Source of the DNA: Verrucomicrobia subdivision 6 bacterium
Lineage (GTDB): Bacteria; Verrucomicrobiota; Verrucomicrobiia; Methylacidiphilales; Verrucolacustridaceae
NCBI GenBank assembly: GCA_945866245.1
Contig: CAMBGW010000007.1
Location: forward strand, 1-22,985
Direction of reading: 5' to 3'
DNA length: 22,985 nucleotides
In this document: one piece after another, positions 14,856 through 22,657 of the stretch
Numbering within the stretch: the stretch's first letter is position 1
How the letters are laid out: every line of letters starts with the position of its first letter
Notes under the pieces: model-generated
Told to the model about the DNA's origin: nothing
The model's input: the letters and a program-made list of their open reading frames with translations, nothing else
Databases searched by the model: none
Made by a program: the position numbers and the translations under genes

Positions 14856-15551
14856 CTAAGCAGGTGTTGTCCGGTCAGTCACTCCCAATCGATATTTGTG
14901 GAAAGCCTCAAAGGTCCATGGATAGAGCTTCTCGGCAACAACACGCATGGCGGCAGCCATCTCCCTGATTTCCTGCTGCGCGTGGTCGTCTTCCCGAAGC
15001 TGCAAAAAGTGGATTAAGTTGTGCAGGTCACAATTGACATAGACCTCTGTAAATATGCTGACGGGAAGAACCATTCGGGCCAGTTCCCGAGCGACCCCTT
15101 TTTCAAGGAGCTTTTGGTAGCTTGCATAAGCGGCACTGTGGCACGCCTGAACCTCTTGGGTGAGGGCTGCATGGTCAAGGGATGTGGAAACTTGGCTTCC
15201 TTGTTTGTTTTTGGCGTCGGCGGCGCGCCACTGAGTAGGGAGGTAAAATTCATCAGCTAATTCCGAGTAGCGTCCGCTCCACTCGTTCAGGCGAAAGGTG
15301 CGGTGACGGACGAACTGCCGCATAATAAATATGGGCATCTTGATATTGTAGGTAACGGAGCACTGCTCAAACGGGCTGGTGTGACGATTTTTATACAGAT
15401 AGATCAGCAACTTCTTATCCTGCTCAATCCCTTTACTAGGGCTTTTGTAGGAAATTCTCGCCGATTCCACGATCCGAAGATCGGATCCAAGGTGGTCGAT
15501 GTAGCGGACGTATCCTTGGCCCAAAATGGGAATTGTATGACCAGGTTCCAT
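14856..15551 (-). CDS. thyX: Flavin-dependent thymidylate synthase ThyX
   Basis: ThyX makes dTMP from dUMP using methylene-tetrahydrofolate, FAD and NADPH, replacing ThyA in many bacteria. The defining RHRx7S motif is present as RHRTFRLNEWS (82-92), continuing GRYSEL. Other family segments are ESARISYKS near the N-terminus, HTSPFEQCSVTYNIKMPIF, ARMVLPVSIFTEVYVNCDL, and LIHFLQLREDDHAQQEIREMA. The 231-residue length is normal. Within the motif the usual serine in the sixth position is arginine (TFR instead of TFS/TAS); the RHRx7S definition is still met. It follows valS by 60 bases and precedes the Cys-rich gene by eight, so it is probably part of the valS transcript. Confidence 0.96.
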   Translation of the reverse strand: MEPGHTIPILGQGYVRYIDHLGSDLRIVESARISYKSPSKGIEQDKKLLIYLYKNRHTSPFEQCSVTYNIKMPIFIMRQFVRHRTFRLNEWSGRYSELADEFYLPTQWRAADAKNKQGSQVSTSLDHAALTQEVQACHSAAYASYQKLLEKGVARELARMVLPVSIFTEVYVNCDLHNLIHFLQLREDDHAQQEIREMAAAMRVVAEKLYPWTFEAFHKYRLGVTDRTTPA

Positions 15552-15611
15552 GAGTCTTGTAGAAAAGGGGGGGAATCAGGTTCTGCCCAGCGCAAAACAA
15601 CAAGTTATTGA

Positions 15612-18233
15612 TTAAGTTGTGAAAAGTTTGAGCTGTTCGTGAAGCCGAGTGATCTTTTCTGAGGCTTCTTGTTCGAGGCGGCGCCATTCAGCCTGTTTTT
15701 CGGCAGGAGCCTTGGCGACCATTTTTGGGTCACCCAGTTTTGCGGCCTCGCGAGCGCGGGATGCCTCCGTCGCGGCAATCTCTTTGTGGATTCGGGCAGA
15801 TTCTTGAGCTGGGTCGAGCAGGCCGGTAAGGGGAAGGTATAGCTCTCCCCACGGAGTCAGGGTCATGGGTGCTTTGGGAGGGGTGGAGGTGGACTCCACG
15901 GCTCCGACTTGAAGAAGTTTGGCCAAGGTGCGGAGGTCATCGCTCGTGGGTTGAAATGATGGGGCGGGTTTTAGAAGAAACTTCATTTTCGAAGAGCCAG
16001 AAAGACCGAATTCTCCTCGGAGCCGCCGTCCAGCCTCTGCCGTTGCGTAACTTGATTCAGCAATGCGTGCATTGGCCATATCGAATCGCACTTCACCGGT
16101 ATTCGGCCAGGCAGCAAATTGAATGGTCGTTTTCCCAAGCCCTAAGGTGAGCCAAAGCTCTTCGGTAATGAACGGCATAAACGGGTGGAGAAGCCGAAGA
16201 ACATGAGAAAGGACGAAGTCGGCTGTGGCGAGCGTTCCCGCCCTTGTTGGGGAGTCGGAGTTCGTGAAGTCAGCTTTCGCGGTCTCGATAAAGCGGGAGC
16301 AAAACTCATCCCAAACGAAGGTGTAAAGGGTCTGGGCAACCTGACTGAACTCATATCCTTGGTAAAGGCGATCTAGATCCTGCTCTAAACGATCGAGCTG
16401 AAGAAGGAGGTAGTCGGCGAAAGGGGTGCGGGCATGGCGTGAAGGGTCTGCTACGGGATCGGATGGGCCCTGCTGCTGCCGAAAGCGGCATGCATTCCAC
16501 AATTTGTTGGCAAAATTGCGGCCCTCCTCCATCTGCTTTTCGTCGTATCGAATGTCGGCTCCTTGGGGAGCAATTCGCAAGAGCCCAAAGCGCAAGCCAT
16601 CGGCACCGTATTTTGAGATAAGATCAAGTGGGTCAGGAGAGTTGCCTAATGATTTGGAAAGCTTCCGACCCTTTCCGTCGCGAATTAACCCAGTGAAGTA
16701 GACGTTCCGAAAGGGGAGGTCCCCCATATATTCGAAGCCGGCCATAATCATTCGGGCAACCCAGAAGAAGATAATGTCCGGTCCGGTAACAAGGTCGGTT
16801 GTGGGATAAAACTTTTTTAGATCAGCACTCTTTTCGGGCCATCCCATGGTGGCGAACGGCCAGAGCCACGAGCTAAACCAAGTATCGAGAACGTCCGGAT
16901 CTTGGGCCCATCCCTCTCCAGGGGACTCGATTTGGCAACGGACTTCTTCACCCCGATACCAGACTGGGATCCTGTGTCCCCACCAGAGTTGACGACTGAT
17001 GCACCAATCTTGAAGATTCTCCATCCAGTGGTCATAGACTTTTGTCCAGCGATCAGGAAAAAAGCGAAGTTTGCCCGAAGACACGATTTCGCGGGATTTC
17101 TTGGTGCTGGGGTAGCGCAAGAACCACTGTTCGGATAAGCGTGGTTCAATCGGAACATCAGCGCGTTCGCTATAGCCCACCTGATTTAGGTAAGGTTCCT
17201 CTTTTTCAAGAAAGCCCAGCTCCTTCAGTTGCTCGACGGAGGCGGTTCGAGCTTTGCCTCGGTCTAGGCCTTGAAGTTGTTTTCCCGCTAATTCGGTCAT
17301 GAGACCTGAGGCATCGATGACCTCCAAGGAGGGGAGCTGATGTCTTTGGGCGATGGCAAAGTCTGCGGGATCGTGCGCCGGGGTGACTTTGAGCACTCCC
17401 GTTCCAAACTGCATATCGACATGCTCGTCACCGACGATGGGAATGAGTCGTTGGCTTTCCGGAAGCTCAGGAGGGAGGGGTCGAACCGCGTTTTTGCCGA
17501 TCCATGCCGCGTAGCGAGGATCTTTTGGATTTACGGCGATCGCCGTATCCCCCGGAATGGTTTCGGGGCGAGTTGTTGCGATCGTTAGAAACCGATCTTT
17601 CTCCCCACTCACGGCGACACGAAAATGGTAGAGCAGGCCTTTCTGCTCTTTCATGATAACTTCTTCGTCAGAAAGTGCGGTGCGAGAAACGGGGCACCAA
17701 TTGACCATACGGCGGCCGCGGTAAATCAGCTTCTTTTGATAAAGGTCGATAAAGACCTGCTGCACACAGGTGGAGTAGGCAAGATCCATCGTGAACCGTT
17801 CGCGTGACCAGTCGCACGAGGCACCCAGTTTCTTTAGCTGTTGAATGATGATGCCACCGTGCTTTTCCTTCCACTTCCATATTTCCTTAAGAAAAGCCTC
17901 ACGCCCCAGATCATCCCTGTGACGAATTGCCCCTTCTTTTTTGAGAGTTCGTTCAACTACGGTTTGAGTGGCGATTCCGGCGTGGTCTGTGCCGGGGAGC
18001 CAGAGGACCTCTTTGCCTTGAAGCCGGGCGCGGCGGGCCAGGATGTCCTGAATGGTGTTATTGAGTACGTGGCCGAGAGTAAGGATTCCGGTCACGTTGG
18101 GGGGCGGAATGACGATTGAGTAGGGTGGTTTGGGTGAGGCCGGGTCGGCGCGGTAGTCTCCTCGGTCTATCCACTGTCGATATAGACGATCTTCGACTTG
18201 GGCGGGATCGTAAGCGGGAGCGAGTTCGGACAT
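15612..18233 (-). CDS. valS: Valyl-tRNA synthetase
   Basis: ValS charges tRNA-Val with valine and edits misactivated threonine. It is an 873-residue class Ia synthetase. The N-terminal ATP-site motif PPPNVTGILTLGHVLNN carries the HIGH equivalent as LGHV (about 53-56). The CP1 editing domain is recognisable from ATTRPETIPGDTAIAVNP and GTGVLKVTPAHDPADF. The KMSKS loop is GRKLSKSLGNSPDPLD near residue 520, after DTWFSSWLWPFATMGWP. The anticodon-binding helical domain and a C-terminal coiled-coil arm (about 800-873, rich in Glu, Ala and Lys) complete it, matching bacterial ValS. The upstream LapG-like gene ends 54 bases before it, so they may share a transcript. No T-box or other leader element can be seen in that gap. 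Confidence 0.97.
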   Translation of the reverse strand: MSELAPAYDPAQVEDRLYRQWIDRGDYRADPASPKPPYSIVIPPPNVTGILTLGHVLNNTIQDILARRARLQGKEVLWLPGTDHAGIATQTVVERTLKKEGAIRHRDDLGREAFLKEIWKWKEKHGGIIIQQLKKLGASCDWSRERFTMDLAYSTCVQQVFIDLYQKKLIYRGRRMVNWCPVSRTALSDEEVIMKEQKGLLYHFRVAVSGEKDRFLTIATTRPETIPGDTAIAVNPKDPRYAAWIGKNAVRPLPPELPESQRLIPIVGDEHVDMQFGTGVLKVTPAHDPADFAIAQRHQLPSLEVIDASGLMTELAGKQLQGLDRGKARTASVEQLKELGFLEKEEPYLNQVGYSERADVPIEPRLSEQWFLRYPSTKKSREIVSSGKLRFFPDRWTKVYDHWMENLQDWCISRQLWWGHRIPVWYRGEEVRCQIESPGEGWAQDPDVLDTWFSSWLWPFATMGWPEKSADLKKFYPTTDLVTGPDIIFFWVARMIMAGFEYMGDLPFRNVYFTGLIRDGKGRKLSKSLGNSPDPLDLISKYGADGLRFGLLRIAPQGADIRYDEKQMEEGRNFANKLWNACRFRQQQGPSDPVADPSRHARTPFADYLLLQLDRLEQDLDRLYQGYEFSQVAQTLYTFVWDEFCSRFIETAKADFTNSDSPTRAGTLATADFVLSHVLRLLHPFMPFITEELWLTLGLGKTTIQFAAWPNTGEVRFDMANARIAESSYATAEAGRRLRGEFGLSGSSKMKFLLKPAPSFQPTSDDLRTLAKLLQVGAVESTSTPPKAPMTLTPWGELYLPLTGLLDPAQESARIHKEIAATEASRAREAAKLGDPKMVAKAPAEKQAEWRRLEQEASEKITRLHEQLKLFTT

Positions 18234-18287
18234 AAGGGAGCAGGATGCCTTCCCTAGGTTCAGGTGAAAAGCTTGGAGGGAGTCGTC

Positions 18288-18956
18288 CTAGTCGGCTTGC
18301 TCGGCTCCTCCTGCTGCTGGGGCGGCCGCGGCCCCTTTGGGGAGGAACTGCCACCAGTGGGTTTCATTGATGGCGTAAATTGGTTTGTAGTGTTGGATCT
18401 GAGTCGCGGGCCAAACACTCTTGATCTGATTATCGAGAATGAGGCACTGGCCTCCATAAATGACACCTAGAATACAGTGGCCAACCCCAAGATTGAGATC
18501 CTTTACCACGAGGATCCGTAGCTCGTCCTGAGTAAATCCTAGCTTTTGCAAAGCGTAATACTTCGCGATGGCATGATCTTCGCAATCCCCGCTAATTCGG
18601 CCTGAAATTAAATAATCCGGGTTTTGCGTAAATTGGACAGGGGTATTCCAAAGATCTGGTACTCCCCAATTTTTCTGGTCGGGAACGTAACGCATAGAGT
18701 TGAAGGTCTCATTCGTTTTCTTAATCATGGCAAGACGATCGGCGGACTGAGTCTTGGAAATAAAATCAGCCCATCCGCCTGCATAAGGAGCTTGAATATC
18801 CGCTTTTTTGGATAACTCCTCCTCAACTCCAGCGAGAATCCCTGTCCATTTGGGAAACTTTCCGATGGGGTCTTGCTGGACAACTTGGTACTCACCGTCC
18901 CATCCAAGAAGTGGGGCGACCGCGCAAAAGAAAAGAAGCAACAGACCAGCCTTCAT
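18288..18956 (-). CDS. LapG-like periplasmic transglutaminase-fold cysteine protease (BTLCP, peptidase C93)
   Basis: A 222-residue exported protein of the bacterial transglutaminase-like cysteine protease family. LapG, its best-known member, clips the N-terminus of large RTX adhesins in the periplasm to release biofilm cells. A signal peptide covers 1-18. The mature protein shows the family landmarks FPKWTGIL (34-41), WNTPVQFTQNPDYLISG, and the catalytic triad: C125 in GDCEDHAIAKYYAL, H160 in GVGHCIL, D175 in LILDNQ, ending with YAINETHWW. All three triad residues are intact. The tail is an Ala/Pro-rich low-complexity stretch. It diverges from a degenerate HD-GYP sensor 92 bases away and precedes valS. 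No large adhesin substrate is encoded in the window, so the target is unknown. Confidence 0.87.
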   Translation of the reverse strand: MKAGLLLLFFCAVAPLLGWDGEYQVVQQDPIGKFPKWTGILAGVEEELSKKADIQAPYAGGWADFISKTQSADRLAMIKKTNETFNSMRYVPDQKNWGVPDLWNTPVQFTQNPDYLISGRISGDCEDHAIAKYYALQKLGFTQDELRILVVKDLNLGVGHCILGVIYGGQCLILDNQIKSVWPATQIQHYKPIYAINETHWWQFLPKGAAAAPAAGGAEQAD

Positions 18957-19048
18957 CCTGCAAATATACCTAGCTTGGGGCTGAAGGAAATCCTTGAGGT
19001 AGGGCAGGGGTATGGGGGATACTCAATTTTCCTGAAAGGTTTTTACTT
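18957..19048. promoter_or_regulatory. Divergent intergenic region between the LapG-like gene and the sensor
   Basis: This 92-base gap must carry the promoters for both divergent genes unless they lie within coding sequence. It contains a short inverted repeat, AAGGA-AA-TCCTT (18984-18995), roughly central. A TATATT hexamer on the minus strand (18968 to 18963) lies only seven bases before the LapG-like start; used as a -10 box it would give an almost leaderless message. On the plus strand a GAAAGG Shine-Dalgarno (19034-19039) precedes the sensor ATG by nine bases. None of the promoter assignments is strong. Confidence 0.3.
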
Positions 19049-21247
19049 ATGGCGAATTCTACCCCCTCCACCCCGCAAGACCCAGCCACTCTAAAAATTG
19101 TCGCGCCCAAAATCGGTGAGGAGCAGGTGAAACGGCCAGCCAATGGAAAGACGATTTTTGCCATAGCTTTTTTCGCTCTTTTTACGGTGGGTGGTTTCTT
19201 TGGGATCCTGACCTTTGTTCAGGGAGAGAAGGAGAGGACTTTGCGCGATTGGCAAATCCAGATGGGCTTAGTTGTCGAAACGAGGGCAGCAGCCGTGGAG
19301 GGCTGGCTTTCCTCTCAATTCGACGTGTTAAGAGGGATTGCAAACAACGAGTCGCAAAAAATATATATCGATACCTTGCTCGATGAGCAGTCTGCCGCAG
19401 ACCGGAAAGAGGGCGCGGCAGGATTCTTGCGGAACTATTTAAAGAGAGTGGCGGAGCAAAACGGGTTTTTTACCCCACCCCCTGCCTTGGAGATTAGCGC
19501 GAACGTAGTGCGGGAGGGGATTGCTGGATTGGCAATCCTTGCGCCGTCGGGGCAAGTTCTCGTGGCGAGCGAGTTTTTGCCCGCACTGAAAGAGGATGGG
19601 TTTCTGGATGTGCTCAAAGAAAATGCGGCCCGTCAAAGAGGGCTATGGAATCTGCGTTTGGATACTGAAGGGCAAATGAGTATTGGATTCTTGGTGCCGA
19701 TCTATCCGGTCGACGCTGCAGACAATAGCAAACCGATCGCCTATGTGGTGGGAATCAAGCAGGTAGCCAAGGAGTTATTTCCTTTGATGGGCCAACCGGG
19801 GGAGACCTTGAAATCGGCCGAAAACCTTTTGGTGCAGGAGAAAGCGGGCACCTCAGGAAGCATGATTCAGTATCTGACCCCGCGAAGAAATCCTCTCCCC
19901 AACGGAACGAAGCCGATGACGGCAGATTCCGCCAACGAGCCCGGAAATTCTGCGGCGGCATTTGCCGTATCCAAACCTGGTGGTTTCGGCCTCCGCTCGA
20001 GTTACAATAATGTTCCAAGTTTGGTCTCGGGCAGAAAGGTCTCGGGCACTCCATGGGTGCTTCTTCGTATTGCGGACGAGGAGGAGGCACTAGGGCCGTC
20101 GCAGAAACGGCAGCAGGGAATGTTGATAGGTTTTACCTTAATCCTTGGTCTGGCCTCGGTATCGATGGCGACCGCTTGGAAGCATGGGGCGCAGTTGCGC
20201 GCCTCGGCAGAGGCTCAGCGGTTAAAGATCGCTGCGGAGCGGTTCACTGGATTTTCCAAGTTTCTGCGCTTGATTACCGATAATCAGCCCACAGCGATCG
20301 CGGCGATGGATGCAGGTGGGAAGTATAACTTTGCCAATCGAACTTTAGCCGAGGCGGCAGGCATCAGCCCGGAAGAGGTCAATGGAAAGACGATGCCTGG
20401 GGTCATCGGTCCAGTTCGGGCGGCGGCCTATCAAAAAATCAACAAGCAGGTAATTGATGAGCTCTATCCAGGTTGGCCGAGCGATCGGAAAGAGGGCAAG
20501 TGGGCGCCGCAAAAAGCGCGGCATGAGTTTGAGGAAAATGGAAAAAAGAAGTACACCAAGACGGACCATATCCCGCTTCGGGCGGATCGGGATCACCCAC
20601 CTGGAGTCCTGCTGATTGAGCAAGATATAACCGAGTTTATTACCGAGAGAGAGCGTCGGGAGAGAATGTTCCGCGGTTTGATCGAGGCGTTTGTCAAAGA
20701 GGTGGACAGTCGTCAGGCCAAAGGAGCCCATACGAATGGGAAGCTGATTGCCAAGCTGGCACGCGGTACGGCCGAAGAGATGGGCTTGCCACCCGTGGAA
20801 GTGGAAACGGCTGAGTTGGCGGGGGAGCTGCTCAATCTGGGAACGGTGTCGCTTCCGCAGGAGCTACTCCATAAGGGTGGAAGCAGAAACGAAGAGGAGA
20901 AAAAGCGTTTGCGAGAGGCGATTGTGCGGAGCGCAGATCTGCTAAATGGACTGGAGTTTGAAGGACCGGTGGCGGAGGTGATTCGGCAAGCGCAAGAGCG
21001 CGCGGATGGAACGGGTTTCCCGAAGCGTTTGAGTGGGGAGGCGATTTTACCCTCAGCAAAAGTTGTGGCAGTGGCCAAGAGGTTAATTGATTTGGTGCAA
21101 GGGCAAGAGGGTTCTGCCCAGTCGTTGGATCAAGCGCTGCGTGTGGTTATGGCTGAAGCTGGGGCCTCCTTAGATCGGGGTGCGGTGGCGGCGATGGTCG
21201 ACTTTTTGGATAACCGAGGTGGCAAAGGAAAGTTAGGAATCGGATAA
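19049..21247 (+). CDS. Transmembrane sensor with extracytoplasmic region, PAS domain and degenerate HD-GYP domain
   Basis: A 732-residue membrane receptor. A short cytoplasmic tail (1-34) precedes helix TM1 (about 35-57). A large extracytoplasmic region (about 58-355), possibly Cache-like (GIAGLAILAPSGQVLVAS, then GFLVPIYPV and YVVGIKQV), runs to TM2 (about 356-376). A linker and a PAS domain (about 398-530, ending VLLIEQDITEF) follow. The C-terminus (about 545-722) follows the HD-GYP fold: GLPPVEVETAELAGELLNLG, LPQELLHKGG, DGTGFPKRLSGEAILPSAKV. Catalytic HD-GYP proteins carry L-H-D-I-G-K; here it is LLNLGTV (594-600), and the later His-His-Glu before DGTG is QAQER. Metal binding and c-di-GMP hydrolysis are therefore probably lost, leaving a binding or scaffold role. 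It is transcribed divergently from the LapG-like protease. Confidence 0.83.
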   Translation: MANSTPSTPQDPATLKIVAPKIGEEQVKRPANGKTIFAIAFFALFTVGGFFGILTFVQGEKERTLRDWQIQMGLVVETRAAAVEGWLSSQFDVLRGIANNESQKIYIDTLLDEQSAADRKEGAAGFLRNYLKRVAEQNGFFTPPPALEISANVVREGIAGLAILAPSGQVLVASEFLPALKEDGFLDVLKENAARQRGLWNLRLDTEGQMSIGFLVPIYPVDAADNSKPIAYVVGIKQVAKELFPLMGQPGETLKSAENLLVQEKAGTSGSMIQYLTPRRNPLPNGTKPMTADSANEPGNSAAAFAVSKPGGFGLRSSYNNVPSLVSGRKVSGTPWVLLRIADEEEALGPSQKRQQGMLIGFTLILGLASVSMATAWKHGAQLRASAEAQRLKIAAERFTGFSKFLRLITDNQPTAIAAMDAGGKYNFANRTLAEAAGISPEEVNGKTMPGVIGPVRAAAYQKINKQVIDELYPGWPSDRKEGKWAPQKARHEFEENGKKKYTKTDHIPLRADRDHPPGVLLIEQDITEFITERERRERMFRGLIEAFVKEVDSRQAKGAHTNGKLIAKLARGTAEEMGLPPVEVETAELAGELLNLGTVSLPQELLHKGGSRNEEEKKRLREAIVRSADLLNGLEFEGPVAEVIRQAQERADGTGFPKRLSGEAILPSAKVVAVAKRLIDLVQGQEGSAQSLDQALRVVMAEAGASLDRGAVAAMVDFLDNRGGKGKLGIG

Positions 21248-21255
21248 GAATTTGC

Positions 21256-21753
21256 CTAGTCGGGGATCAGGCTTTGTTCCACGGTGTCGTCAAAGCGTAA
21301 GTTGAGCAGCTTCCACTCCGCACCCACGGGGGAGTAAAAGACAAACTGCCAGCGGAGCGGTTTTCTGGGGTGGTAACTTAAGTAGGTGATGTAGAGGGTT
21401 CGTGTACCCACAGAGCGAAGATCGTAAAGTTCATATCCTTGTAACGGTCCGAAGACTTCGATCCCCTTTTGTATATTGGTTACAAATTCGGGAACAGAGG
21501 CGGGGTCGGACAAAGTGGGATTACTGGCCACAAGAGTTTTAAAGGATTCGTCGACTTTGCCTCCTTGGACTCCAAGAAAGAAAGCCTCGAGTTGTTTTTG
21601 AACAGCTGCGGGGGGTGGTTTAGTATTGGGATTTCGGGGAAGGAGTTGAGGGATGAGAGTGGTGACCCTGGGGAGATTCGTCGGCGTGGTTTTGTTCGTT
21701 GGGGCCGACCATGTGATCGAGCTCGCCATGAGAATGAGTAAGAGGATTTTCAT
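21256..21753 (-). CDS. Secreted hypothetical protein
   Basis: I do not recognise the family. The 165-residue protein starts with a signal peptide (MKILLLILMASSITWSA, about 1-17), followed by a Thr/Pro/Asn-rich linker (18-50). The folded part (about 50-165) has an amphipathic helix VQKQLEAFFLGVQGGKVDESF, then alternating strands: GYELYDLRSVG, TRTLYITYLSYH, RWQFVFYSPVGAEWKLLNLRFDD. Helix followed by a curved sheet ending in W-x-L-x-x-x-x-F-D-D resembles NTF2-like/DUF3887-style secreted domains, which is only a fold guess. Its ATG overlaps the stop of the MBL-like gene (ATGA), making it the last gene of the gcv operon. It is convergent with the sensor gene, eight bases away. Confidence 0.65.
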   Translation of the reverse strand: MKILLLILMASSITWSAPTNKTTPTNLPRVTTLIPQLLPRNPNTKPPPAAVQKQLEAFFLGVQGGKVDESFKTLVASNPTLSDPASVPEFVTNIQKGIEVFGPLQGYELYDLRSVGTRTLYITYLSYHPRKPLRWQFVFYSPVGAEWKLLNLRFDDTVEQSLIPD

Positions 21754-22283
21754 AAAAGGAGGGGGTTCAGTTGGGATAACCCACTATGGACGATTGGTGC
21801 TCCGTGGGCAAAAAAGATTCTTTCAATCGGGAGTTGCTGCAAAGAGCGCAGACTTTGACGAAGTTGAGCTGGATCTGTGCAGTACTTCTCGGGAAGCAGG
21901 CTCAGACCATGAGGAGGGAGGTTGATGAGAGCATCCCCAACCACAAGAGTTTTGGATTCTGGGTGAAAATAGGCTGTTTCCCCTTCACCTGCTCCTGGAA
22001 GAGGAATTTCTTTAAACCCAATCACTTCCGTTTCGATCTTTCCCTGAACTAGCGCGGCTATTTCTTTGCAGAAACGGTCATGGTTGGCATTGGTGCGAAT
22101 AATGACGACGGGAGGGGTGGGTAAGGGGCTTTCTTGAGGCCAATCGATCGGGTCGAAAAGGACAACCTGTTCTAAGTGGGTGAAAAGAGTCGACCATAGC
22201 TCTGCCTTGCAGAAGGGGTCGTAGGCATGCCATGTAAAAAACCCTGAGCCGTGAGGGGTGAGGGGCTCGGGTGAAAGACTCAA
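21750..22283 (-). CDS. Metallo-beta-lactamase-fold protein lacking the metal-binding histidines
   Basis: A 177-residue protein that reads as a reduced metallo-beta-lactamase fold. VVLFDPIDW resembles the strand before the metal loop. VVIIRTNANHDR (59-70) sits where T-H-x-H-x-D-H should be, with all three histidines replaced (N65, N67, R70) and only D69 kept. LPGAGEGETAYFHPESKTLVVGDAL (95-119) matches the P-G-H-T-x-G to G-D segment, the central His being Ala. FFAHGAPIV (157-165) matches the last G-H-G. Hydrolase activity is unlikely; a binding or structural role is more plausible. The start appears to be TTG, overlapping the gcvH stop by four bases (TTGA); no ATG or GTG is available nearby and the ribosome site is weak. 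Its position inside the glycine-cleavage operon is unusual. Confidence 0.65.
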   Translation of the reverse strand: MSLSPEPLTPHGSGFFTWHAYDPFCKAELWSTLFTHLEQVVLFDPIDWPQESPLPTPPVVIIRTNANHDRFCKEIAALVQGKIETEVIGFKEIPLPGAGEGETAYFHPESKTLVVGDALINLPPHGLSLLPEKYCTDPAQLRQSLRSLQQLPIERIFFAHGAPIVHSGLSQLNPLLL

Positions 22284-22657
22284 CTGGAGAGGGTCGCGGT
22301 ATAGTCGGTGGCGCTGAGTAGGCCGTTCGGATTCGGATTTTTCGGCTGAATTTTAAACAACCATCCCTGACCATAAGGTTCCCGATTTATCATTCCGGGA
22401 TCGGAGGAAAGTGTGCTGTTCGATTCAACCACTGTCCCAGCTACGGGGGAGTAAATGTCGGAGGCAGCCTTGACGCTTTCTACCGTAGCGATGACTTCGC
22501 CCGCTTTGACAACGCGCCCAGCTTTCGGGAGCTCGACAAAAACCACGTCACTCAAAGCGGATTGGGCATGATCGGTGATTCCCACGGTGGCTTGCTCTTT
22601 TTCAAGGCGAAGCCACTCATGGCTTTTGGCGTAGAGAAGATCGTTGGGGGTATTCAT
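22280..22657 (-). CDS. gcvH: Glycine cleavage system H protein
   Basis: GcvH is the lipoyl carrier that shuttles the aminomethyl intermediate from the P protein to the T protein and is reoxidised by the L protein, splitting glycine into CO2, NH3 and methylene-tetrahydrofolate. The 125-residue chain starts YAKSHEWLRLEKEQATVGIT, then AQSALSDVVFVELPKAGRVV. The lipoylation segment is ESVKAASDIYSPVAG, with the modified lysine at K63. DPGMINREPYGQGWLFKI completes the sandwich fold. The ATG overlaps the gcvT stop (ATGA), and its stop overlaps the start of the MBL-like gene. The P protein gene (gcvP) is not in the window. Confidence 0.97.
   Translation of the reverse strand: MNTPNDLLYAKSHEWLRLEKEQATVGITDHAQSALSDVVFVELPKAGRVVKAGEVIATVESVKAASDIYSPVAGTVVESNSTLSSDPGMINREPYGQGWLFKIQPKNPNPNGLLSATDYTATLSS

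Noticed and set aside
14856..15551. Arg in place of Ser within the ThyX signature (TFR after RHR), considered as loss of function
   Set aside because: The defining RHRx7S residues and surrounding folate and FAD segments are intact, so this looks like lineage variation.
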